A stretch of DNA of 14,150 bases, from the NCBI GenBank assembly GCA_030615435.1, contig JAUWZH010000037.1, positions 1 to 14,150 of the forward strand. Reading direction: 5' to 3'. Source of the stretch: Candidatus Brocadiaceae bacterium. GTDB taxonomy: Bacteria; Planctomycetota; Brocadiia; SM23-32. A program made the translations under genes and the position numbers. Shown piece after piece: positions 1 to 6,927 of the stretch (positions are counted from its first letter, which is position 1; every line of letters starts with the position of its first letter). A model generated the notes under the pieces. The model searched no databases. It had not been told where the DNA came from and saw only the letters and a list, made by a program, of their open reading frames with translations.

Positions 1-515
1 AATGGCTGCCGGTGCGGGCCTTTCGGCTGGTGGTTCGCCTGATGGGGGAGCGGCCGGCCCTGCCTCGCATGACCGCCGTCATCTGGCTGTTCAACTGCGC
101 GGTTATGTTCGCGTGCATGGCGAGCGGGTTCCACGCGATGCTGCCGAAGGTCTTCGGGCTCTGGACCGGGCTCAACGTCGGGGTGGTCTCGGCCCGTGCG
201 GGGCGGGAAGATGATCCGCTCTTGTCGGAACTTGGCGGCGGCCGGCCCGGTCAGTGGAGTCCGCCGCATTGGCTTGCGTTGCCGTGCGGGGCGCTGGTGC
301 TGATGCTCGAACTGCCGTGTTTCTGGTATGCACTTGCCATGGGAATGAGCCTCGGCGGGGAAGTCCAGGCGGGCGGCGATTACCTGCACGCAATTCGGCC
401 CCGGGCCATTGCCTACCTCAGCGTCATCGTCCCGGCGCTTCTGGCAAGCGCCGCCGCGGAATCCGTTGCCATCCGGAGCGTCACGCCGGCAGGGCGGCGA
501 GGGCCGGGGCGATAG
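1..515 (+). CDS. Membrane protein, SpoIIM/DUF95-like, 5' end outside window
   Basis: The frame is open from the left edge, so this is the C-terminal part of a longer protein; the first in-window start (GTG at 12) is probably not the true one. Three hydrophobic segments are visible: AVIWLFNCAVMFACMASGF, a central one with LALPCGALVLMLELPCFWYA, and a last one with AYLSVIVPALLASAAAESVA. The pattern of a glycine-rich turn (GLWTGLNVG), a 'LPxG..xLELP' segment and a terminal 'P.LL.A..E' helix resembles SpoIIM/DUF95 integral membrane proteins, which also occur in many non-sporulating bacteria. The likeness is distant and judged by eye. Function is unknown. It converges on the next gene with only 38 bp between the stops. 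Confidence 0.5.
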   Translation, partial: WLPVRAFRLVVRLMGERPALPRMTAVIWLFNCAVMFACMASGFHAMLPKVFGLWTGLNVGVVSARAGREDDPLLSELGGGRPGQWSPPHWLALPCGALVLMLELPCFWYALAMGMSLGGEVQAGGDYLHAIRPRAIAYLSVIVPALLASAAAESVAIRSVTPAGRRGPGR

Positions 516-553
516 GAGCGTCGCCGCTTGAGCGCACCTTCAGCCGGCCGGTT

Positions 554-1396
554 TCAGCGCCACATGGTGCGGAGTTGGCCGGCCCCGAGGGCTCCTTCGA
601 GTTCCTTCGTCAAGGTTTCCTGAGCGGCTTTGAGCTGCTCCTGATACTTGCGCAGGGCATCCTCCAACTCGGACAGTCGCTCAGTCTGTTCGGGGGTGAG
701 GAGAGCCTTTAGCTGCGTTTCGAAGTCGGCGTCCCTTTCCCCGGTGGCCTTCTTCAACCCCTCCGTGTAGCGCTTCCAATCTTGTCTGTCCTTTGGGTCT
801 GTGGGCCGTTCGATGGTCTTGTGGGCCTCGGCGAAGGCCTGGGCCCTGGACCTCTGCAAGCGGCCGAGTTCTTCTTTTTGCTCGCGGGTAAGTTCCAGGA
901 ACCGCACGAGGTGCAGGATCGTCCTCCTGGGAAGCATTCTTGTCCCCGCGGCAATCTCCTCTCCCACGACTGCGGTCAGTTCGTCGTCGGCCGCCTGCAC
1001 CGCCACGCGGAAGCGCTTCAGGGCTGCAACCACGAGTTCGTAGAGTTCCCGCTCCTCGTCGGTCAGGACCTCTTTCACCTTCTCGGCGTACCGTTCGTCC
1101 AGCGCGCCGATCAGTTCTCGCCTCTCTTCTTCGCGCTGCCGCGCAAGCTCCTGGAGTTGCTTTTCCTGGGCCTCTTCCAGCTCGAACAGGTGCCCGGGAA
1201 GCTCCACCGGATCCGTCTCCTTCGACCACCTGGGGTCTGCCAGGGTTCTCATCAGACCGCGAACGCGGCGGGGGGGTCTGATCTCCCACGCCTCAACCCT
1301 TTCCGCCTTCCCGCCTTCCTGCGCACTGGCCGCGGCGACCGCGAGTGCCACGCCGACGAATAGCAAACAGAGCCCGAACATTCGGCGAATATCCAT
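554..1396 (-). CDS. Secreted alpha-helical protein with LT-x-E/Q motifs
   Basis: A 280-aa protein with a clear Sec signal peptide: MDIRR, a hydrophobic core to about residue 23, then ASA|QE as a likely cleavage site. The rest is almost entirely charged helix with heptad-like Glu/Leu/Lys stretches (about 70-130, 165-195 and 230-270). The motif LT-x-E-E/Q occurs three times: LTDEE (111), LTREQ (169) and LTPEQ (233). Such motifs are typical of the small periplasmic Spy/CpxP-type proteins and of many planctomycetal secreted proteins, but this one is much longer than Spy and I do not assign a function. The ATG has an excellent ribosome site (AAGGAG, 7 nt upstream) and a strong promoter further up, so it is probably expressed separately from ileS. 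Confidence 0.8.
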   Translation of the reverse strand: MDIRRMFGLCLLFVGVALAVAAASAQEGGKAERVEAWEIRPPRRVRGLMRTLADPRWSKETDPVELPGHLFELEEAQEKQLQELARQREEERRELIGALDERYAEKVKEVLTDEERELYELVVAALKRFRVAVQAADDELTAVVGEEIAAGTRMLPRRTILHLVRFLELTREQKEELGRLQRSRAQAFAEAHKTIERPTDPKDRQDWKRYTEGLKKATGERDADFETQLKALLTPEQTERLSELEDALRKYQEQLKAAQETLTKELEGALGAGQLRTMWR

Positions 1397-1437
1397 GCCT
1401 CAACTCCTTTCGCACAAGTCTACCGGGTCTTCAAGCG

Positions 1438-1466
1438 ATTATAGTCCATGTGCCGGCAGTTGTCAT
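1438..1466 (-). promoter_or_regulatory. Sigma70-type promoter for the secreted LT-x-E/Q protein
   Basis: Read on the minus strand, ATGACA (1466-1461, five of six matches to TTGACA) is followed by a 17-nt spacer and a perfect TATAAT (1443-1438). Transcription would start near 1431, leaving a leader of roughly 35 nt that contains the AAGGAG ribosome site of the gene starting at 1396. It lies in the 121-bp gap after the ileS stop. The rest of that gap shows no convincing terminator. Confidence 0.7.
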
Positions 1467-1517
1467 CCGCAATGCTCCCGGCGCAGCCCAGAATCTTTCG
1501 GGGAAGGCGGATTCGGA

Positions 1518-4364
1518 TCAGGACAGCGCATCCACCGCCCTCGCGCAGCGTTCGCAGAGGTCCGGATGCTCCTCGCTTCGCCCCACACCGGGACGCAGGT
1601 TCCAGCAGCGCGCGCACTTGGGGTGCTCCGACCGCACGGCCGCAATCATCAGCCGTGGCTCTTTCCCATCCGCGCTCATTCGGGCGAGCTCCTCCTGCGA
1701 CGGCTCCTCCGCCGAGGCGGTGAGCTCGCTGACCATCAGGAGTTCCTGCACGGTCTCACAGTGGTCGCGGAGGATGTCCCGAAGGGTCTTGCTGCCCGCC
1801 CAGAGCATGAGCTTCACCTCCATGTTGTTGGAGACTTCCTTGCGTTCCCGGAGGGCTTCGACGGCGCGCGCCACGTCCTCGCGCACGGCGAGGATGCGCT
1901 GCCAGCGCTCGTGGAGCTCATCGCTCATCCATTCCTCGGGCGGCCGGGGCCAGTGACACAGGTGCACGCTTTCCGCCTGCTCATCGCGGTGCTCGATGTG
2001 CGACCATACCTCCTCGGCGGTATGGACCAGCACCGGCGCGCAGAGCTTGCAGAGCGTCAGCAGCACCTGATGCAGCACGGTTTGCGCGCCGCGGCGGGCC
2101 TTCCAATCCGGGGCCGAACAGTACAGCCGATCCTTGAGGGCGTCGAGGTAGGTCGAGCTCATCTGGACGGCGCAGAAGTTGTGCAGAAGGCTGTAAACGC
2201 GCGGCAGTTCGTGTTCGTCCCAGGCCCGCGTGAGGGACTCGACGAGCCGCGCGGTCTCGTCGAGCGCCCACCGGTCTATCTCTCTCAGTTCTCCGTAGGG
2301 CACGGCGTGCATGGCGGGATCGAAGTCCACCACGTTGCCCAGCAGGAAGCGGAACGTATTGCGGATGCGCCGGTAGGCGTCGGCCATGTTCTTCTTGATG
2401 TAATCGGCGGAGATGCTGATCTGGTCGCGATAGTCCACGCTCAGCACCCAGAGTCGCAGGATGTCCGCCCGGAACGTCTCGACGCCTTCCTCGACGCTGA
2501 TGAAGTTGCCGAGCGACTTCGCCATCTTGCGCCCCTTCTCGTCCACCACGAACCCGTGGGTCAAGACGGTCCTGTATGGCGGCTCCTGCCAGGCGGCGAG
2601 TGAGGCGAGCAAGGAGAGCTGGAACCAGCCGCGATACTGGTCGGTTCCCTCCAGGTACATGTCAGCGGGAAAGCCGAGTTCGGGGCGCTTGCGGCAGACG
2701 CTGTGGTGCGAGGAACCGCTCTCGAACCACACGTCGAAGATGTCCATTTCTTTGCGCCAGCTCTCTGAGCCGCACCGGGGGCATTTGGTTCCCCGTGGCA
2801 GGAAGGGTTCCACCTCGTCCGTCTCGAACCAGCCGTCGGAGCCCTGCTCGGCGAACACCTCGGCCACGTGGAGCACGCTCTGCCGGGTGAGGAGGACTTC
2901 GCCGCACTGCTCGCAGTAAAAGGCCGGCACGGGCACCCCCCATGCCTTCTGCCGCGAGATGCACCAGTCGGGCCGCTCCGTCAGCATGTGGTGCATGCGC
3001 TCGCGGCCCCACTCGGGAATCCACTCCGTCCCGTCCGCCGCATCCAGCGCCTTCTGGCGAAACCCCTCGTGGTCCATCCGCACGAACCACTGGTTGGTGG
3101 CACGGAAGATGACGGGGTTGTGGCAGCGCCAGCAGTGGGGATAGGAGTGAGAGGACTCCTCGGAGCGCAGCATGTAGCCCTTCTCGGTCAGGTGCTCCAC
3201 GATCCTGCGGTCGCCCTCCTCGATGTGCTGTCCCGCGAAGGGTCCCGCCTCGTCCGTGAAGTAACCCCTCTCGTCCACGGGGCTGAGGATCTGAAGGCCG
3301 TGCTCCAGGCCGGTGCCATAGTCCTCCCGGCCGTGTCCAGGAGCGGTGTGCACGCAGCCGGTGCCGTCCTCCAGCGTCACGTAGCTGGCCGGCACGACCG
3401 GGCAGGTCCTGTCAATAAAGGGATGGCGGTATTGCAGCCCGACGAGTTCGCGGCCCCTCACGCTTTCCGACACTTCCCAGCGCTCCACTCCGCAGAGCCG
3501 CAGCACGGTCTCCGCCGGCGGCCCTGCCAGGATGCTCACGATCTCCTTCCCGGTGGCGGGGTGCACGTAACGCACCGCCACGTAGTCGGCCCGGGGATGG
3601 ACTGCCACCGCCAGGTTCGCCGGCAGGGTCCACGGAGTGGTGGTCCAGATGAGGATGTGCACCTGGTCGCCGTCGCGCAGCCCGAACAGCTTCCGGGCAT
3701 CAGGGCCCCCGCCGTGCACCAGCGGGAAGTTCACGAAGATCGAGGGACTGGAAAGTTCCTTGTATTCCAGCTCCGCCTCTGCCAGCACCGTGCAGCAGTG
3801 GTAGCACCAGTGGACGGGCTTGAGGTCCCGGTAGACGAAGCCCCTGCCCACCATTTCGGCGAACACTTCCAGCACGCCCCCTTCGTAGCCGGGCTGGATG
3901 GTGAGGTAGGGATTGTCCCAGTCGCCGCTGACGCCGAGGGACTTGAACTGCTGCTTCTGTTTCTCAACGTATTGGAGGGCGTATTTGCGGCAGAGCCGGC
4001 GGATGCGGCTCGTGGGCGTGGATTCGCGCCTCTCGCCGAGCTCCTCCAGCACCTTCACCTCGATGGGCAGCCCGTGGCAGTCCCAGCCCGGCACATACGG
4101 CGCCTCGTACCCCTGCATCGTGCGGCAGCGCACGAAGAAGTCTTTGAGCACCTTGTTCAGGCCGGTGCCGAGGTGCAGGTCGCCGGTGGGATAGGGCGGG
4201 CCGTCGTGCAGGACGTACCTCTTGCAGCCCTTGCGGGCCTCCCTGATGCGTTCGTAGAGACCCATCTCGTCCCACCTGCGCTGCACTTCCGGTTCGAGGC
4301 GCTCAAGACGGGCCTTCATGGGGAAATCGGTTCTCGGCAGGTTGATCGTCTCTTTGTAGTTCAT
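1518..4364 (-). CDS. ileS: Isoleucine--tRNA ligase
   Basis: Cytosolic class I aminoacyl-tRNA synthetase that attaches isoleucine to tRNA-Ile. At 948 aa it is about the length of the E. coli enzyme (938). The signature region PYPTGDLHLGTGLNKVLKD (HIGH motif, here HLGT at 64-67) is followed by VPGWDCHGLPIE. The CP1 editing domain shows WTTTPWTLPANLA (240-252) and TAPGHGREDYG (340-350). The core ends with DIFDVWFESGSSHH and YLEGTDQYRGWF. KMSKS appears as KMAKS (613-617). The C-terminal zinc site CARC...CERC (C917, C920, C937, C940) marks the bacterial type with a Zn-finger tail. A second Cys cluster, CEQC...CPRC, lies at about 484-531. The ATG start gives the usual N-terminus (MNYKETINLPRTDFPMKA). 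It is the last gene of the minus-strand run, 104 bp after the DUF167 gene. Confidence 0.98.
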   Translation of the reverse strand: MNYKETINLPRTDFPMKARLERLEPEVQRRWDEMGLYERIREARKGCKRYVLHDGPPYPTGDLHLGTGLNKVLKDFFVRCRTMQGYEAPYVPGWDCHGLPIEVKVLEELGERRESTPTSRIRRLCRKYALQYVEKQKQQFKSLGVSGDWDNPYLTIQPGYEGGVLEVFAEMVGRGFVYRDLKPVHWCYHCCTVLAEAELEYKELSSPSIFVNFPLVHGGGPDARKLFGLRDGDQVHILIWTTTPWTLPANLAVAVHPRADYVAVRYVHPATGKEIVSILAGPPAETVLRLCGVERWEVSESVRGRELVGLQYRHPFIDRTCPVVPASYVTLEDGTGCVHTAPGHGREDYGTGLEHGLQILSPVDERGYFTDEAGPFAGQHIEEGDRRIVEHLTEKGYMLRSEESSHSYPHCWRCHNPVIFRATNQWFVRMDHEGFRQKALDAADGTEWIPEWGRERMHHMLTERPDWCISRQKAWGVPVPAFYCEQCGEVLLTRQSVLHVAEVFAEQGSDGWFETDEVEPFLPRGTKCPRCGSESWRKEMDIFDVWFESGSSHHSVCRKRPELGFPADMYLEGTDQYRGWFQLSLLASLAAWQEPPYRTVLTHGFVVDEKGRKMAKSLGNFISVEEGVETFRADILRLWVLSVDYRDQISISADYIKKNMADAYRRIRNTFRFLLGNVVDFDPAMHAVPYGELREIDRWALDETARLVESLTRAWDEHELPRVYSLLHNFCAVQMSSTYLDALKDRLYCSAPDWKARRGAQTVLHQVLLTLCKLCAPVLVHTAEEVWSHIEHRDEQAESVHLCHWPRPPEEWMSDELHERWQRILAVREDVARAVEALRERKEVSNNMEVKLMLWAGSKTLRDILRDHCETVQELLMVSELTASAEEPSQEELARMSADGKEPRLMIAAVRSEHPKCARCWNLRPGVGRSEEHPDLCERCARAVDALS

Positions 4365-4468
4365 TTGCGTCCAGCTTAAATCGGTGATCGCGGGCGAAAG
4401 AATCGGGAATCGCTATGCCGGCGACGGAGGACCTTCGCGGTCCGGGCCGGCGAGCGAGAGGAGGGCGC

Positions 4469-4753
4469 TCAGGCTATGATCTCGTCGAGCGTGCCTGGGG
4501 GCACGCGCTCGACGAGCACCTCCTTTTGCCGCGACGTGTGGCCGGACAGAATACGGACCTGAGACCTCTTGATGCCGAGCTCTTTGGCCAGCAGCCTGCA
4601 CAGCGCCCTGTTGGCTTTGCCCTTCTCTGGAGGTGAGGTGAGGGCGACCTTCACTCTGCCGTCATGCTGCCCGCAAAGCGCGTCCCGGCTGGCGCCGGGA
4701 GCCACCAGAACCGGCAGAACGTAGCCTTCGGGCCTCTTGCGCACTTCCACCAT
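4469..4753 (-). CDS. DUF167 / YggU family protein
   Basis: A 94-aa protein of the DUF167 (YggU) family, whose biochemical role is not established. It carries the family pattern: VAPGASRDALCGQHDGRVKV, then PPEKGKANRALCRLLAKELG, then RILSGHTSRQKEVLVE. I chose the ATG at 4753 rather than the longer frame opening at 4834. It has AGGA 9 nt upstream and matches the normal family length (about 95-100 aa), while the 27 extra residues are Arg/Ser-rich and unlike the family. It sits between the guanylyltransferase gene and ileS on the same strand; DUF167 genes are commonly found beside housekeeping genes. The 132 bp between this start and the guanylyltransferase stop hold no other gene I can see. Confidence 0.9.
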   Translation of the reverse strand: MVEVRKRPEGYVLPVLVAPGASRDALCGQHDGRVKVALTSPPEKGKANRALCRLLAKELGIKRSQVRILSGHTSRQKEVLVERVPPGTLDEIIA

Positions 4754-4885
4754 GGGGCTGGATCCTGATGACAATCGCACTGTCCGCCGCCGGGAAAGCT
4801 GCGTTATTCTACAGTCTGCGGGAACCACCGTCAACCCCGCCTCGACCGCCCTGAGGCGCTCCCCGGTCTGCTCCGCTCCCCCCCC

Positions 4886-5986
4886 TCACAGAAGGTCCCT
4901 GTATTCGGGGTGGTTTTTCAGCTCCTCGACGAATTCCTTCACCCGGCCCGAGAGCTCCTTGGGGCACAGAAGGAGCGCGTCCTCGGTGTCCACCACCGCC
5001 AGCCCCTCCACGCCGAGCATCGCCACTATCTTCCGGGACGAATTGACGCAGTAGACCGTCGTGTTCTTCGTGTCCCTCGAGACGATCGGTCCTACGAACA
5101 GGTTGCCGTCCTCGTCCGGTGGAAAGGCGTCGGTCAGGGTTGCCCAGCTCCCGATGTCACTCCACTGCATCGCCACCGGCAGCACCGCGAGCCGGTGTTT
5201 TTCCCCTGCCGGTTCCAGCACCGCATAGTCTATGGCGATTTCCTTGAGAGTAGGGTATTTCTCTTTCAGCACCTGCGGGAACGAACTGGTGCCGCGCGCC
5301 TCGAGTATCTCCATCAAGGTGGCGTGCATCTGCGGTTCGAACTCTTTGAACTGTTCCATGAGCGTCCCCGAACGCCAGGCGAAGAAGTTGGCGTTCCAGA
5401 GGTACTGTCCGCACTCGGTATAGCGCCTCGCGGTGGGAAGGTCAGGCTTTTCGGTGAATTCCTCCGCCTGGAAGACCGTCATCCCCCCGCACTCGGCCAG
5501 CGGCTCGCCTTTCCTGATGTGTCCGTAGTTTGTCTCCACGCGGGTGGGCTCGCAGGCGATGCAAAGCAGGCGCCGGGGCTCGGCACTCAGGAACTCCTCG
5601 GCGGCGCGCAGGGCCTTCACGAATGCCTCGGGCCTGCCGACGTAGTGGTCGCTGCCCTGGCTGGTGATGATGACCTCGGGGTCCTCGCCCGCCACGACGA
5701 TCGTTTCCAGCCCTATGGCCGCTGCCGTGTCCATCCTGGCGGGCTCGACGATGAAGTGGTCCTCGCTGAGTTCGGGCAGTTGTTCCCTGGCGAGCCCTTC
5801 GTGTGCCTGCCCCACGGAGAGGTAAGTGTCATCGGGCCCTCCCAGACCCGCGTCGGCAAGCCGGCGGTAGGCCACCTGGACGCAGCTTCGCCCCTCGAAC
5901 ATGGGCAGGAACTGCTTGGGGCGGTCTGACCTGCTCCAGGGCCACAGCCGCGTCCCCGTTCCCCCAGCCCGTATGACGATCTTCAT
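4886..5986 (-). CDS. manC: Mannose-1-phosphate guanylyltransferase
   Basis: Converts mannose-1-phosphate and GTP to GDP-mannose, the precursor of mannosylated or fucosylated surface glycans. The 366-aa form has the nucleotidyltransferase domain but lacks the C-terminal phosphomannose isomerase domain of the long bifunctional ManC/AlgA enzymes. Motifs: RAGGTGTRLWPWSRSDRPKQF (6-26, signature loop with Lys24), SDH (112-114, usually ADH), FTEKPD (177-182), YLWNANFF (195-202) and QWSDIGSW (274-281). The residue before AGG is Arg where Leu is usual. The ATG at 5986 has GAGGGG 6 nt upstream and opens directly on the conserved MKIVIRAGG strand; the upstream in-frame extension to 6241 overlaps purE and is not protein-like. 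The start overlaps by 4 nt (ATGA) a possible small gene. No other glycan genes are in view. Confidence 0.93.
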   Translation of the reverse strand: MKIVIRAGGTGTRLWPWSRSDRPKQFLPMFEGRSCVQVAYRRLADAGLGGPDDTYLSVGQAHEGLAREQLPELSEDHFIVEPARMDTAAAIGLETIVVAGEDPEVIITSQGSDHYVGRPEAFVKALRAAEEFLSAEPRRLLCIACEPTRVETNYGHIRKGEPLAECGGMTVFQAEEFTEKPDLPTARRYTECGQYLWNANFFAWRSGTLMEQFKEFEPQMHATLMEILEARGTSSFPQVLKEKYPTLKEIAIDYAVLEPAGEKHRLAVLPVAMQWSDIGSWATLTDAFPPDEDGNLFVGPIVSRDTKNTTVYCVNSSRKIVAMLGVEGLAVVDTEDALLLCPKELSGRVKEFVEELKNHPEYRDLL

Positions 5987-6141
5987 GAGAGACCCCTCAC
6001 AGTCGGTGATTCGGTGGGCGGACGCAGCCCCTCTTGCGGTCCCGATCGCCGTCCCCACGTGCCCGGCTGCCGAGCAAGCCAATCCTTGTCCGTCTGCAAG
6101 GCCACCTTGATGCGCGCCGCTTCCAGATCGAGAGCACTCAT
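5983..6141 (-). CDS. Possible 52-aa small protein between purE and manC
   Basis: On the minus strand an ATG lies 5 nt after the purE stop and opens a 52-codon frame. It begins MSALDLEAARIKVALQTDKD and continues DWLARQPGTWGRRSG. It ends in a TGA that overlaps the manC ATG as ATGA, a classic translational-coupling arrangement. About two thirds of its third positions are G or C, lower than the neighbours but rising in the first 20 codons. The N-terminal half looks like an amphipathic helix; the C-terminal half is Pro/Gly/Arg-rich and low in structure. There is no strong ribosome site, so translation would depend on coupling to purE. I recognise no family. It explains an otherwise empty 160-bp gap, but could be chance. 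Confidence 0.35.
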   Translation of the reverse strand: MSALDLEAARIKVALQTDKDWLARQPGTWGRRSGPQEGLRPPTESPTVRGLS

Positions 6142-6146
6142 CGTCT

Positions 6147-6665
6147 CTAACAGGACCGGCCACGGAGCGAACGCCTGACCCGCTCTTCGTCCTGCCTGAC
6201 AGCTTCCGCCATGCGGGATCTGTAGTCTTGGAGGGCCCCATGCAGCGCCTCGTCCGTCAGGGCCAGTATCTGCACCGCGAGCAGGGCGGCATTCTGCGCG
6301 CCGGACTTGCCGATGCCCATCGTGGCCACCGGAACCCCTGCGGGCATCTGCACGGTGGAAAGCAGAGAGTCCATCCCCCCCATCCGGTCGGTCGGCATCG
6401 GCACTCCGATGACCGGCAGGGTCGTCAGAGATGCCAGGACGCCTGCCAGGTGAGCGGCGCCTCCCGCGCCTGCGATGAGCACCTTGAGTCCCCGCTGCTC
6501 GGCTTTCGCTGCGAAGTCGTGCGTTGCCTGCGGAGAGCGGTGTGCGCTGAGCACGCAGAGCTCGAACGGAACGCCGAACTCCTCCAGAACCTCGACGGCT
6601 GCCTCCATGACTGACGAGTCGGACTCACTGCCCATGACGACGGCGACCTTCGATTCTTCGCTCAT
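6147..6665 (-). CDS. purE: 5-(carboxyamino)imidazole ribonucleotide mutase
   Basis: Purine biosynthesis enzyme that converts N5-CAIR to CAIR. It is about 172 aa, close to the E. coli PurE length (169). Motifs are intact: VVMGSESDSSVM near the N-terminus (phosphate-binding GSxSD), VLSAHRSP with the catalytic His, LIAGAGGAAHLAGVLA, and DSLLSTVQMPAGVPVATM followed by NAALLA. The LPVIGVP...SLLS..QMP region suggests class I, the type that normally works with PurK; no purK is in this window. I prefer the ATG at 6665. An in-frame GTG five codons upstream (6680) is an alternative, and neither has a strong ribosome site. It is the first gene of the minus-strand run that leads to ileS. Confidence 0.95.
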   Translation of the reverse strand: MSEESKVAVVMGSESDSSVMEAAVEVLEEFGVPFELCVLSAHRSPQATHDFAAKAEQRGLKVLIAGAGGAAHLAGVLASLTTLPVIGVPMPTDRMGGMDSLLSTVQMPAGVPVATMGIGKSGAQNAALLAVQILALTDEALHGALQDYRSRMAEAVRQDEERVRRSLRGRSC

Positions 6666-6741
6666 GGTGTGCTGGCTCACTGGGTCTTGCGTAATTGGGC
6701 GGGTCGGCTATGGCCCAAGAAACCCCCCTCAACTCGGTGGG

Positions 6742-6771
6742 TATTGTAAGCGAGGCAGAGCGCAGAGTCCA
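6742..6771 (-). promoter_or_regulatory. Candidate promoter for the purE-manC-ileS run
   Basis: On the minus strand TGGACT (6771-6766, four of six matches to TTGACA) is followed by 17 nt and TACAAT (6748-6743, five of six matches to TATAAT). Transcription would begin near 6736, about 55-70 nt before the purE start. It is the best sigma70-like pair seen in the 250-bp divergent gap. The -35 match is only moderate. Confidence 0.4.
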
Positions 6772-6789
6772 CCAAAAACGCCCCGAAAC

Positions 6790-6858
6790 GCCCTTATGAC
6801 TTGCGGAGCGGGTCCTGATTCGGTTAGCTTTAAGGCCGTCGAACGACGACATAAGGGC
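6790..6858. repeat. 9-bp inverted repeat in the purE/kinase divergent gap
   Basis: GCCCTTATG at 6790-6798 is the exact reverse complement of CATAAGGGC at 6850-6858, with 51 bp between. One arm lies about 19 bp upstream of the candidate purE -35 box; the other lies about 70 bp upstream of the kinase start. A smaller dyad (CGTCG-AA-CGACG) sits near 6837-6848. This may be a pair of half-sites for a regulator or a structured leader. The rest of the 6681-6927 gap shows no tRNA or other gene, and I see no good plus-strand promoter. Confidence 0.35.
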
Positions 6859-6927
6859 ATTTCAGTCCTCTTCTGTAGCGGGTTCAGATTTTCTCTCGCA
6901 TCCCAATAGCGTCATACGCGTGTCACG

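Noticed and set aside
64..67. IleRS signature variants (HLGT for HIGH at residues 64-67, KMAKS for KMSKS at 613-617; residue numbers of the 1518-4364 protein)
   Set aside because: The key His, Gly and Lys residues are kept, and substitutions at these positions are familiar in bacterial IleRS, so I do not treat them as unusual.
516..553. Bidirectional terminator between the convergent genes
   Set aside because: Only a short self-complementary CCGGCCGG is present, with no proper stem-loop or T tract.
1467..1517. Possible terminator after ileS
   Set aside because: A GAATC/GATTC pair can form only a 5-bp stem with a long loop and no T tract follows.
2868..4379. 503-aa and 402-aa plus-strand frames over ileS (the latter at 1395-2603)
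   Set aside because: They are antisense shadows of the clear IleRS gene in GC-rich DNA; the products are rich in Ala, His, Val and Pro and show no domain.
4910..5929. 339-aa plus-strand frame over manC
   Set aside because: Antisense to the conserved nucleotidyltransferase; no family features.
5987..6241. 85-residue N-terminal extension of the guanylyltransferase
   Set aside because: It overlaps purE, is Gly/Ser/Arg-rich, and the internal ATG at 5986 has a good ribosome site and the family's normal N-terminus.
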